Source: Azolla pinnata (taxonomy: Eukaryota; Streptophyta; Polypodiopsida; Salviniales; Salviniaceae). Taken from it: DNA of 64,000 nucleotides. The DNA lies in contig JBBBWG010023334.1 in the NCBI GenBank assembly GCA_037176905.1, forward strand, positions 92,211-156,210, written 5' to 3'. Shown here in pieces: positions 53,152-64,000 of the stretch (position 1 is the stretch's first letter; every line of letters begins with the position of its first letter). A model generated the notes under the pieces. That model saw only the letters and a program-made list of their open reading frames with translations. It was not told the DNA's origin and did not search any database. The position numbers and the translations under genes were made by a program.

Positions 53152-55685
53152 TCATGGGTAATTCTTCTCGTACTTGGCATTTCGGAAGGCACGGCATCCG
53201 ATAGAGTAGACAATGACGAGGAAGACAAACACAACGATGTTGACAATCGCAACCTTGCGCCACTCCTTGTTTATGTTCTGCAAGACCCCGGCTTTGCACG
53301 AGTTGCACTCGAAGCAAAGAACTGTGGAATTAGTTCTGTAGGTCGTGCAGTCCGAGTCCACCGTTGGCGTTGAGCAGGGCGTCCATACTGTTGCATTCAC
53401 AAAGGTGCATCCACATGCAGTTGGCGGCTTGCAGCATCCCGACTGCCCACAAGAAAACATCATACAATAAGAAACAAGCAAACGTTAGGGTTCTGATAAA
53501 AGAGTTCTCAACCAGAAAAATTCAGGGTTCCAGTAAACTCAATTCAGCATGCGAGTTCCAAAAACTCAATTCAACATGTGTGTAGCGTTCTGACAACAAA
53601 GACCCAAACCAAACATCAGGGTTCTGGAGACCCCTCAATCATGAAGGCGTGACTCTGGGAACTTGAGAATCGAAGATCAGGATTCGAAACAAAAATGCAA
53701 ACAGAAAGATCAGGATTCCAAACAAACAAATACAAAAAGACGAGGATTCCAGAGCTTAGAGTTCTGAAGAAACCCCAAACCAAATATTAGGGTTCCAAAG
53801 CCTCACCGAACCCTATTCCTTTCTTTTCTCAATACAAATTCCCATTCTACTATTATACTTGCTTTTGCAGAATACACGGCACCCACAATATCATTAAATA
53901 ATCTGCCTAAAACCAAATTTCTTAATAATCATCTTCCATAATAAGGCTAAAATGAGAAAAGCCGTTATCAGTTGCTACCATTTAGCCAGGGAAAATTTGC
54001 ATGATTTTCTTATTTTTAGCAATGTACGTAGTTCGAAGTTCATAGACAATGAAGAACAGTTATCATGTATCATTATAATAATACTTCAAAGACACGATAA
54101 TACTCCAAAACAACCCAGATGCAAAAGGAACGCAGGGAAAGCACAAATAAATCATCAAAGAAACAAAAACCAAGCTAAGAAAACAAGTTAAAAAAACATA
54201 TTTCCTAACATATTACCCTGCATTAAAAAGCAAAACACCTTCGACAGCAAAAAATACACTAGAAAAACAATAAAAACAAAAGAATGCAACAACAGGATTA
54301 CTGATGCCCAAAACAAACAAATGGTATGATATCCACTAGGGGGGCAATAAAAAAAATGCATAAAAGAACACGAAAAAGAATGGCTAACGGTCAGAGGAAA
54401 ACTCGGAATTAAATGCTATTGCCTCGTGTCATGGATAGCAGATTTAAAAAAGAAGAAAGCTAGTGTAAGCAATTCCTGGGAGAAGAAAGTAGTAAATAAA
54501 GCAACTAAATGAGACTGCAAAGCCGAAATAAAGGCAACATAAAGAAATGTACGAGGGAGAAGGCAGAAGAACACCCATAAAAGCATCAGAAAGCATTGCA
54601 AAGGCATAATCTGGATATAACTAAAATTTTAGTTCATAAACAGCAGATTGAAAGCAAAAACCATGACAAGAAACGGAGGAAAAAGCAAGCAGAAAGCACC
54701 CACAAAAGGAAAGCTAATTGAAATCCCGGGAATGGATAGTCAGAAGACTACAACCTACAGGGGTTTAAACTGATAAAATAGCAAATTGAAAAGCAAACAA
54801 GCAACAAAGGCAAACAGCTGGAGAAAAGCAAGCAAAAGGCACATCATCGGAAGAAGTACTCTGCACACGTATCGTTTCTGAGTCACAAGCAAATTCGAAA
54901 TAAAGGAAGAAAACAACAGAAACAAGCGCCGGTAAAAGCAAGCAAAGGGGCACCTGCAAAAGAAAAGCGAAAGAAAATCCGAAAAAAAAAAGCTTACGAG
55001 AGGATCATCAAAAGTCACTAACCCGCACAGGTGTTTCGGCTTACTTGGTGGAAAGAGAACAGATCGTGCAAACGAGTAGCGGCAGAGACAACATCACGGC
55101 AGAAAAGCAGCAAAAATCCTCCAAAAAGAGGAAACCTAACGGAAAAGCAAGATGCGAGAAATCGATTAAAAGAGATCGGACACATACCTGGATAGGGCTG
55201 AGGTTGGCTTGATCGAATGCGGCTTCAGTCGGGTAGTCCGTGTTGAGGCTATTGCAGACTTTAGCTTGCGAGAGGCAGCTCTCGACCTTAGCCCAGTTGG
55301 AAGGGTTCTGGATCTGCCTCTGAAGCCATGTGGTATAATCACCAAGCTTATACTCCTTGAAACCTTTGTTGCTCACGACGTCTCCTGCAGCTTTGTTGGT
55401 GACCACGAAGGCAAAGATTGTGAAGCAGAAGAGGAGCAAGATGAGCAGGAGCATGCCGACCAGATAGATCCATAGCAGAAACCTCATGCGGTAGCACGCT
55501 CCCACAAACCCTAGCAGGGAGATCAAGAGGATGAAGACTCCGATCCCGATCACCGGCCCTTCCAGGTATTTATAACACTCTACGTTGTGCTGATTCGCGA
55601 GCCATCCGCCCGCTGCTATGATCGGGATGGAGAGCAAGAAGGTCACGAAGTTGAGAATCCCGACGATATAGTTGCTCGCCCCCAT
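53152..55685 (-). CDS. Plant tetraspanin (TET8/TET9-like)
   Basis: Exons: 55188-55685 and 53152-53442, 789 nt, 262 aa, with a 1.75-kb phase-0 intron. Four membrane segments are visible: about 7-27 (VGILNFVTFLLSIPIIAAGG), 43-64 (PVIGIGVFILLISLLGFVGA), 70-95, and 224-248 near the C-terminus (VAIVNIVVFVFLVIVYSIG). The large outer loop (about 96-223) begins with the plant pattern NKAAGD...YKLGDYTTWLQ and carries the GCCKPP motif at 168-173 plus CGCTFVN and CFECNSCKAG, whose cysteines pair in the fold. The tail is short and basic (CRAFRNAKYEKNYP). Tetraspanins organise plasma-membrane microdomains; TET8 marks plant extracellular vesicles. The wording of the loop and fourth segment is nearest TET8/TET9, but the exact subgroup is not settled. 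Confidence 0.93.
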
Positions 55686-58670
55686 GGTCTGTTTTCTCTG
55701 CTCTTCGACTGGCGTTAGGGCTAGGAGGATTTAGGCTTCCGAAACCGGGAGGAAGAAGAAGAAGAAGAAGAAGAAGAAGAAGAAGAAGAAGAAGATCAGA
55801 TCAGATCCTTCCCTCCCGAGATCTTCAGAAACGGCTCCTGAGATCTCCGATCTTGTAAAGATTACAACCTTCGGAGATTCAGATCAGATCCTTGCGCTCC
55901 TGAAATTTTTCCGAAAAACGCCTTCCTGAGATCTCCGATCTCGTGAAAAGACTACGAAACCTTCCGAGCCTCTTCCTAGAGACCTTGTCGAGATCTGCCG
56001 GGCACAGGTAGGTCTCGACTGATCTGATCTTGCAGGAAACTTTGAAAACTCTGATTATAGGGGAGAGGCGTCTCTGGAGAAGAAGCTCTCCAGAGATGGG
56101 AGAGATGTTATTGAGCAGAGAGATAGGTACAGGGAAGGAGAAGGGGGAAGGGAGAAGATTAGGGTTTTCCTTGGCGAGAGATTTTAGGGTTTCGTTCTTC
56201 TGCAACAGAAGAAGCTCTTGGCTATGGCGGAGGACCTCCCGTCCTTTTTATTTTCGCCCTGGAAATTCCTCGTTATATTTTTGTTTTTTTTAATTTCCAC
56301 CTAAATTTAAAAATCCCAGCCCCATTTTTGTAAATTCTCCTTCCCATTTTTTCCCATTTTCTCTCTCTCTCTCTCTATTTATTTCTTTTGAAAAAATTGC
56401 CCAAAAAACAAAACGCCTCAAAAAGAAATCAAAATTACAAAAATTACAAATCACACGCCTGGTTTTAAAACCAAAAATCAAACGCGCGATAAGTTGATTA
56501 GCACCGAATCCGTTAATTAATTGTGTGCTTGATTAGCATCCGATTAACTGATTGATCAACGCCAAATTGATCACGTGAGTCAATTAATCAGATCCCTATA
56601 TAATTAATTACCAAGCTTTTGTTTGATCGACTATAGTGTGAGGGGAATCGATTAGGATCGATCAGTGGGAAGCGATTTCGGGAATCAAAGCAATTAACGC
56701 CATACTTATGGGAATTAATTAGGCGTTAATTTTTTAGTTAGAAGGTTGCGTTACTTCGTAATCTTTTATTTTCCTAGGCGTTATTTTATTTTATTTTTTT
56801 GCGATTTTTGGAACTCGGGAATTGTTTCTTGGGAAATTGTTTATTAGCCCTCCTTTTTTTTTCCCCCCCTTCGATTTTTTCCTTGGATTTGTTTTGTTTT
56901 GTATTTATTTACTTCGGAGAACTGGTCAAAGCTGCCTTTTAAGAGGCGGTTCACACGCACATTTTGCACACACGCACACGCAAACGCACAAACACAAGAG
57001 TTTGTGTGGATCTGGATCTGCAAACGCTTTTGCTTGACTCGGTCTCATACATTACAAGGGCCTGGGATTGACTCTTCAAATGTCTTTCTGGAGTTTGCCG
57101 ACATCTCCCGACTCGGTCTCATGCATGGGCCTTTTGATCGGCTCTTCTAAGGCCCTTCTAAAGCTGCGGAAGATACATATTTGCTGTAAAACTGGCCTTT
57201 TTCACTCTATGTTCTGTGTAGAATCCGGCTTCTGATCACCGCCTTGTTACCGACACTCCTTGACTCGGCCTCCTCTTCGATCTGCTACTTTTTCAGCCAT
57301 GTCTCTCGCCCTGGCTTTGGGTAACTTGATAGCATACGAGTTTTAGCATGGCCGTGGTCGTGGCAAGCTTGGGTAACTTGATAGCATCGACTTCTAGCTT
57401 CTCTTTCTTCTCGCCAATGATTCAGACTTGGTTCGACGAGGAGGAGATCTCGGTGCTTTGCTTGCCGAGTGGGGAGGAGGGGCAGCGAGTTTAAGCCGGT
57501 TGGCTGGCTAGCTGGTTGTGGGCAGATTCTACTGATCGAGAATGATTGGCTTCTTTCTGCAGTCGGAAGATAGGGATATGGGATCTCTTTTGCTATGCTT
57601 CCTTAGCTCTCAAGGAGCTGAATCGTTGGGGACCAGCTGATGTCTATTGAGCAGGGTTTGCTCGATATCATCTGCAAACTCGGGTTGGAATAACTAGGGC
57701 TAACTAGCCAATGCAGTAAGTGAAATCATCGATCATCTCGTTACTCGTAGAGAGTTGACCGTCCCACATCCATTTTCTAGGCACTTCCTCCTCCTCTTCT
57801 GCATCCTACCTCTCTTGGCCTTCTCTGCTGCCTCTGTTGCATGAATTATCCTCAACACAACTCCCAGACACGAAAAAAAAAAAGAACGAGAGGATACAAT
57901 GTGTATATGGTTTTTCAAGAAAGAAAATATTCCTAGATGCCATATAGTTAACTCCTAGAGAATCGATAAATCTCGAGGTTGTTTAGGAAGGAAAAACAGA
58001 GGCTAATCGCACTTTCTTTTTCCCGTAATAAAGAATCCTTCTGTTAGTTAAGAGTATTGTCTCATAAAAGGATGTATTTGCATCTTAACCATGATTGACT
58101 AAGTAATGGGTGACAGGATATAGGGGGTTCATAGACCCACCATATAATCCCATTAACGATACAACAAATACGACGAGTACATTTCGAGTAAGCTTGTAAT
58201 GCATTTTTTTTGGCTAGTCAACTCGGTTATCATGTGGGGAGGTTGGGCTTATGCGAATCGTTTGCAGGATTCGGAAACTTTTCCAGCAACCTGAGCTGTT
58301 ACATTCTCCTCGGAACAAGCAGGACAACGAAACAGCAGGGCGCTTTGCATTAAGCATTACAGTTATCAGCGGTAGGCCCGATCGATAATCGGAAGCATGA
58401 TGAGCATACTTCGGGCTTATCCTTTCCTGCTCGCGATGTGGCGTACAGGTGGAAGGAAGGTGGGTCCAAGAAGCAACATGTGCATATCGCACGAAACTAG
58501 ATCGCAAACATGCCCTGAAACCGGGCTGGGGAAGCGCCAAAGTTGTCGCTTACAGCATCTCCATCGCATCTGAACAAATATACGTTCTGCAGCGGAAGAG
58601 AGCCGAATCTCGCGTTCGATGGATCGAGCAACTGAGACCATTCGAACGATGCATGCCTACCTGACCACAT
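55686..58670. other. Intergenic region between divergent tetraspanin and BZW genes
   Basis: No gene recognised. A GAA microsatellite (about 55748-55796) just upstream of the tetraspanin start would be CTT in its 5' leader. Two diverged copies of an AGATCTCCGATCT / CAGATCAGATCCTT segment follow (55797-55945). 56400-56800 is AT-rich with many TTAATTA words. 57030-57260 has loosely repeated GACTCGGTCTCAT phrases (57036, 57110). Confidence 0.35.
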
Positions 58671-58679
58671 TCATTTGCA

Positions 58680-58870
58680 CAAGCATCTGTCTTGCCTGTA
58701 TACATACATACTCATACATACATACATAGAGCCATTCCATCTGCACAAGTATATGTCTTGTATACACACATACTCATACATACATGCATAGAGCCATTCC
58801 ATCTGCACAAATATCTAGCTCGTATACATACATACTGATACATACATACATAGATCTATTCCATCTTGCA
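58680..58870. repeat. About 65-bp tandem repeat, three copies, upstream of the BZW gene
   Basis: Copies carry ACATACATACATAGA, then CCATTCCATCTGCACAA, then a TAGCTCGTATAC- or TGTCTTGTATAC-like end. It lies 200-400 bp before the BZW start codon. A GAGAGAGAGACACAGAGAGA run follows at about 58980-59000, probably in the 5' leader. Confidence 0.75.
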
Positions 58871-59072
58871 TACATCTACCTACGCGTATACAAATACGGA
58901 TAGGTACTAGTATACGATCGATATACGGCATGTATTTTTGGAAGGTGTACTCGAGCTCTTCTGCTTCGCAGCAGCCGAGCAGAGAGAGAGACACAGAGAG
59001 AGCAGAAGAGCGAGCAGGGCGGAGCTTCTGCGGAGGACATCGCTGCTTTCTCCATAACCCAAGTCTCAGTTT

Positions 59073-62000
59073 ATGAGGTGAGTCTTTCTGTCTCACGCTG
59101 TTCATCTGCTTGCTCTGTTTTCCCCTCCCCTCTCGCCCTGCTTCGCTTCTTCTTCGTCGCCCTTGTTTTCCCCTTACCAAGTTTGCAAATCTGTGCATTT
59201 CTTACCACTTTTTTTGCGCGCATCATCGTCCTCAGCAGCAGCAGCAGCAGCAGCCGCACGAACTTCTTCCTCTTCTTCCCTTCCTCTCCTTTCCTTTGCC
59301 CATGGATCCTGAAGCTTGCTTCCTTTTCCGCCACAAATCGTTACTGCCTGCAGAAAATGCAGAGCTCCATTTCAAAAGATGTTTACTTGCTCATTTGCTG
59401 TAAGGAATGCAGGGAATGTAATCTGGTTTTCTTTGTGCCTGCTCCTCTTCTCTTCTGGCCTGTTTTGTGTTTTCTACCGTGTTCTTTTTCTTTACATTGT
59501 TTTGTCTTTTTAGGTTTTCCTTCGTTCAATTCATTGCTTCTGCTGTTGAACTGACTTCATCTTCTTCTCCCTCCGTCCTTTTTTTGCAGCTCTAAGGAGA
59601 AGCCAACCCTCGGGTAAGTCTCCTTCTAATCCCCTTATTCTTTTTACATCGAGGACGGGTAAATACAGTCCAAAGTTCAGTCTTGATTTTAGGGCTTAAG
59701 GATTAGGATGTGTGCAGGCCAGACTATTAACCACCCTTCTTGTCGATGAAATTTCTGTCCAGCTCTACGTGTTATGTCTGATGATTTCGAGCTGGGATAT
59801 GCGCTATCTTTGATCGCACATTTGCGATAGCTGTAGAACAGTATAGATACTTCCCATTTGATCTACAACTGCTGGATTATAATTTACATCCAATCTAGCT
59901 CGCATGGAAATTTTTTGCTCCTCTGTGCCACTAGAATTTTCTCCCATAAATAGACGCTTAATATCCCTGTCGTCGATCTCCTATCAATGAACTGAATCTG
60001 CATAATCTGCATTTGTTATGCGTCCGTCATGGCGCATTATTTCTCATCGGAAAAGCATTTACTTGCCTTTGAGATATTCTAGGACCCAAATGATTGCCTA
60101 AGACTAGCTGCATTGCTTATTACTCAGTTTCAGCACTTGGATCTTTCAACCACGTTCTGTTTTTTGTTCCTGTGTCACCAAGGTTCATGTCCAAAGAGAA
60201 GCCCCAATACCCTGATGCTGATCTCCTATCTAGGTACCAGTGCAGTTCAGTTCAGCTCAAACTTGTTAAGGAAGGACCCACTGTCTAGTGCCAATGTCTA
60301 AGGAACCTAGATTTATGTAGACAACCATTAACCTTTTATTGAAATCAAACGAGAAGTTCACATTGAGCTAACTCAGTGAAGTCTAAACTGATTTAGAAAT
60401 TCAAATCTAAACCGTTTCTAAACCGGTTTTGACATAACTTGTTTAGAGTTAAGGCCAAACTGGTTAAGCTCAACCTTTTGCAACAGGGCAATCGTTATAG
60501 CTATCAATTGTTCCATCTGCTTTATGCTTCAGCTTATATACCCACTTAGTGCCAATAGCCTTCTTGCTAGGAGGCAAGTGACATAAAGACCATGTATCAT
60601 TCTTCATAAGAGTGTCATATTCCAATTGCATAGCAGCCATCCAATTTTCTGAATTTTGTGCTTCATCAAAAGCGACAGACTCATTCTCATCACAAAGAAT
60701 AGAGATAGCCATAGCATGGTAGTCTGATGCAAAGGAAGCACTGTGAGAACGTAAAAGTGTACGGTATGACAGAGGAGCATCTAATTTGCTGTCTAGCAAA
60801 GTCTGCACCGGCATTTAAGCATAGTCTTGCCTCCTCTATATCAGCCCTCTCATCAATAAGTGCATCATGTAAATCTGCATCAGAAATGGAAGGATCTGCA
60901 TCATTATGAGAATCCTGCAAAGGCTGAGAAGGTTCCTCAAGTGGACCAGCACTTAACTGTCCACCAGTAAAAAGAGGCAGCAAGGTGTCATACAGGTCTC
61001 CAGAGATAACTGATGTCTCATTGGTACATGAAAGTAATGGCTGAATTGCATCCTCCACAAAAACAACATCACGACTAACCAGAATGCGTTCAGTCTATGG
61101 ATGATATAGACGATAGGTTTTACTTTCAGAACTATAGCCAACAAAGATGCATTTCAATGCTTTGTCATCCCATTTTTTGCGTTGTTTTTTAGGAACTAGT
61201 GCATATGCTAAACTACCAAAAACACAAAAGTGGGCAATAGATGGCTTGCGGCCATGCCAGGCCTCATATGGAGTGATAGACTCTAGTGCTTTAGTGGGAC
61301 ACCTGTTAAGTACATATATTGCACACATGACAGCCTCAAGCCAAAAACTATGTGGCAAAACTTGACTTTTGACCATATACCTCGCCATTTCCATGAGTGA
61401 CCTGTTCTTTCTTTCAGCAACTCCTTTCTGTTGAGGTGTATAAGGCACTGTACACTGATGTTTTCCCACGTTCAGCCAGAAATGTACTAAAATCAGGAGA
61501 CATATACTCGGCCCCTCAATCAGAGCAAATGGTGCATATTTTGCATGCTTACTGGTTTTCAGCAAAGGCTAGAAATTGTTTAAGCAAAAAACAATCCAGA
61601 CTTTGCCTTCAATGGATATACCCATGCATGCCTGGAATAATCATCAATAAAAGTCACGAAGTAAAGATAATTTTCAAAAAGGTGTTCAATATGAACAAGC
61701 TGCAATTTTTGTGTAGCTCTAACTAACCCGTCTTTTGGAAACGATAAACACTGCATTTTGCCCAAAATACAGCCTTCACAACACATGTTTGCTTGGTGCC
61801 TGAAGTTTGGGCAAAGACGACACCATTTCAGATTTCTGCAGGCGAAGCAAACTTGCACATTTCAGATGACCAAAGCGTGCATGCCAAAGCTTTGCATCTG
61901 AGAATCGTGTAAAGCACATGCTGAATTATTTATAGATCTTTAATAATGTATGACCTTATACAAGCCATGATGTAAAACGCCAGAAGCAATAATAATATCA

Positions 62001-64000
62001 CCATGGGACACAGATCATGGAGTGTACATCGGTCATCAACAAATTTAACAACTAAGACAATCTTGGGTAGTGCTGAAACTGAAAACAGATTTTTCTTGAT
62101 CCTTGTTACAAACAAAACATCTGACAAGGTGAAAGAACTACCATCAGTGGTAGTCAAAACGATCTTATCAACAACCATAACTGGATAAGATGAGTTGTTG
62201 GTGCATGTGACAGTATTCCCTGTAGGGGCATGCTCCAATGCAGTGAAGAAAATACGCTGCGAGGTAATATGTTTGGTTGCCCCATTGTCGAAATACCAAA
62301 CATTTGAGTCTACAGCAGACATACAATATTGTTCATGTGAAGATGGGTCAAAACTTCAAACAGTAGTAAATGCCGATTCTTCATTCCACACAAGATTTGC
62401 AGACTCTGTCTTCAGTCTAGAGGCTACTGCAACAACCATTCTCTTTTTTCTGTGCCTCTTTTGCAGCTAATTTTGGACAGTTTTTTATGAGATGATCTTT
62501 TCATTTGCAGTATTGGCAAAACAATTTTTGTTTTTTTAAAAATTTCTTCTCATCTTTGTCATCCTTTTTCACTTGTGATGTATTAGCAGATTTCTGCTTA
62601 CTAGCAAATGAGCTCCGTTTATCTTTGCCCTTTTGGCTAGTTAGGAAAGCTTGATCAGCAGTACGCATAATAGATCTGTTCTGCCTAGACTGGTCTTCCT
62701 GTAATAAGACAGAAATTAGCACTTTGAATGATAAGGCATTGAGAATATATGTACATTCTATTAGGGTTTTAGGAATACTATTTATAGTCCGTGGTTAAAA
62801 ATGCTCCTAAAGAGGGAAAAAAGTGCCCCGGTAGTCCTAAGTGTGTTCACACACATCACTGCCGGAAATATACTAACAAGCTCCAAAGGCAGAGAGAAAT
62901 TTTCTTTCCATGAAGAAGACTGTATGATAGAGTTATGAAGGCTTTGCAGGAAGTATCAAAGTTGTAGCAACTCAGGTTACGCTGACACCATGTTTAAATC
63001 AAAGTAGAAAATACAGATTGTGTTATGTTCTTTTGCATGGGGTGGGGGTTGTCCTTCTATACAAGAGCAATAGTTGTAAATGTGAGCTGTTTGTTCTAAA
63101 TTTAAATGGCATCCCTTCTTTTTGGTAGCTAACAATTTAGCTTTTATTACCCAAAATATCTTTGTTTTTTCATATTCAATTGTGTATTAGATGTGAGGGA
63201 GATAAGTTCCTCAAGCTTAAAGCTACATATATTTACTCTACTTTAGTGGCACGCGGATCAAGACCCGCAAACGGAATATAGCAGCTCCTTTAGATCCTGC
63301 AAGTTTTGCGGATGCTATCGTCCAGATCTACCTTGACCATGATGGAGACTTGGTATGTTTCTTTCAGGAGTGAATTTTCCTGCCATACTTGTATGGCACT
63401 GACATGAACACTATCCATAGCTCTACAAACTCATCTGATTCTACATCACGATTCTGTTTATTTTTAGGAACTTATTGCTAAAGATATCGAGGCGTCAGAT
63501 CTCGACTTCTCTAGATATGGGGAAACCTTCTTTGAGGTAATAGCACTGCTTAGATGTTAATTTGAAGCACGTTTTTGGGATCAATATCAAAACAGATGAT
63601 GTGTTCGTACAGGTTGTGTATACAGGAGGCCGGTTTCAACTGGGAACAACAAAACCAGAAGAAGGTGAGAGGCAGCATTTTTCAATCTTGAACTGTGAAC
63701 CATCCCGAGAGAAGATTCTACCGCATGTTCTCTTCATTCAAAAGATCATACGCCGGCGGCCTTTCATGATCAAATCCCTTGAGAATGTAATGCAAAGGCA
63801 GCTCCAATCCCTGGAGCTCTATGGAGAAAATGATCGGCTAAAGTTAGCGATATTCACTGCCCTCACTTTCTCTCAAAAGCTCTCAGGTCTTCCTCCTGAG
63901 ACCATCTTCGCTGCCTTGCTAAAAGATAGCCTTGTTGCCAAGGGTACTGTGCTCGGTTTTATCACTGATTGCTTCAAAGAGTACCTCGTGGAGAATAGCT
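59073..64000 (+). CDS. BZW: BZW/eIF5-mimic protein (W2-domain translation regulator), partial at the right edge
   Basis: Exons seen: 59073-59077 (ATG AG only), 59590-59613, 63247-63352, 63468-63536, 63613 to the edge. Phases fit. The reading starts MSSKEKPTLGGTRIKTRKRN and continues IAAPLDPASFADAIVQIYLD, SDLDFSRYGETFFEVVYTGG and LTFSQKLSGLPPETIFAALL, the conserved N-terminal half of plant BZW/eIF5C-like proteins (about 410 aa in full). About 192 residues are inside the window. The C-terminal W2 domain lies beyond the edge. Family knowledge: the W2 domain binds eIF2 and mimics eIF5, tuning start-codon selection. The 5-nt coding part of exon 1 was chosen because it ends at a good donor and supplies the family's Met-Ser. 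Intron 2 (59614-63246) holds a copia fossil and a candidate alternative exon. Confidence 0.92.
60183..60233 (+). other. Candidate alternative exon in BZW intron 2
   Basis: A 51-nt stretch bounded by CACCAAG and GTACCAG reads FMSKEKPQYPDADLLS in the gene's frame, echoing MSSKEKPTLG of exon 2. Length and phase (2 in, 2 out) would let it replace or join exon 2, or supply its own ATG at 60187. The donor is weak and there is no expression evidence, so it could equally be a decayed duplicate. Confidence 0.35.
60470..63000 (-). mobile_element. Ty1/copia-type LTR retrotransposon fossil, broken
   Basis: It lies antisense within BZW intron 2. In element order (right to left) one sees a primer-binding-site-like word (TGGTGTCAGCG, near 62985-62996), gag with a zinc-knuckle region (about 62450-62720), a protease/gag-pre-integrase region (about 61800-62320), integrase core wording such as TPQQKGVAERKNRSLMEMAR and LEAVMCAIYVLNR (about 61100-61570), and the start of reverse transcriptase (KKAIGTKWVYKLKHKADG, about 60470-60620). 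The remainder of pol and a matching second LTR were not found. A possible 5' LTR of about 200 bp would lie right of 62995. It is plainly broken, with several breaks, and probably old. Confidence 0.88.

Overview
This window is nuclear DNA of a land plant, most likely a flowering plant. The genes are intron-rich with GT-AG splice sites. The products include a peroxisomal multifunctional beta-oxidation protein ending in the PTS1 tripeptide SRL, a plant GCCK-type tetraspanin, an RFI2-like RING protein and a trihelix factor. Telomere-like CCCTAA/CCCTAAA repeats and a broken Ty1/copia fossil are also present. I cannot name the species.

Layout. 1836-9015 (-): casein kinase 1-like kinase, 14 exons. 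12012-16294 (-): PPAN/SSF1 Brix-domain ribosome-biogenesis protein, 9 exons. 18725-23636 (+): MFP2-like enoyl-CoA hydratase/3-hydroxyacyl-CoA dehydrogenase, 17 exons. 26183-29506 (+): RFI2-like RING-H2 protein, 6 exons. 30841-32468 (-): trihelix (ASR3-like) transcription factor, 2 exons. 35196-36431 (-): intronless EF-hand protein with unusual internal repeats. 42001-50296 (-): large RAD21/SYN-type cohesin kleisin, 13 exons. 53152-55685 (-): tetraspanin, 2 exons. 59073 to the right edge (+): BZW/eIF5-mimic protein, 5 exons seen, with the copia fossil in its 3.6-kb second intron. For each complete spliced model, exon phases were checked by hand and sum to a whole number of codons. The genes are ordinary, functionally unrelated housekeeping and regulatory genes; there is no operon or gene cluster.

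Between the genes lies much simple and tandem repeat DNA: GAA/CTT and CAT/CAC microsatellite tracts near 5' ends, a cluster of heat-shock-element-like arrays upstream of the trihelix gene, a 22-bp array that runs into the stop codon of the EF-hand gene, a CCCTAA-rich tandem array, a TTGAC-rich minisatellite, and a CATGCATG-rich tract.

The observations most worth a second look are: the heat-shock-element arrays (33.1-33.7 kb); a 53-bp tandem duplication that copies an intron acceptor in the trihelix gene, where only one acceptor keeps the frame; a phase-compatible alternative exon in the BZW gene; a partial exon copy in an MFP2 intron; a GC-AG intron in the kinase gene; and the repeat-built EF-hand protein. 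I found no clearly new multi-gene system.
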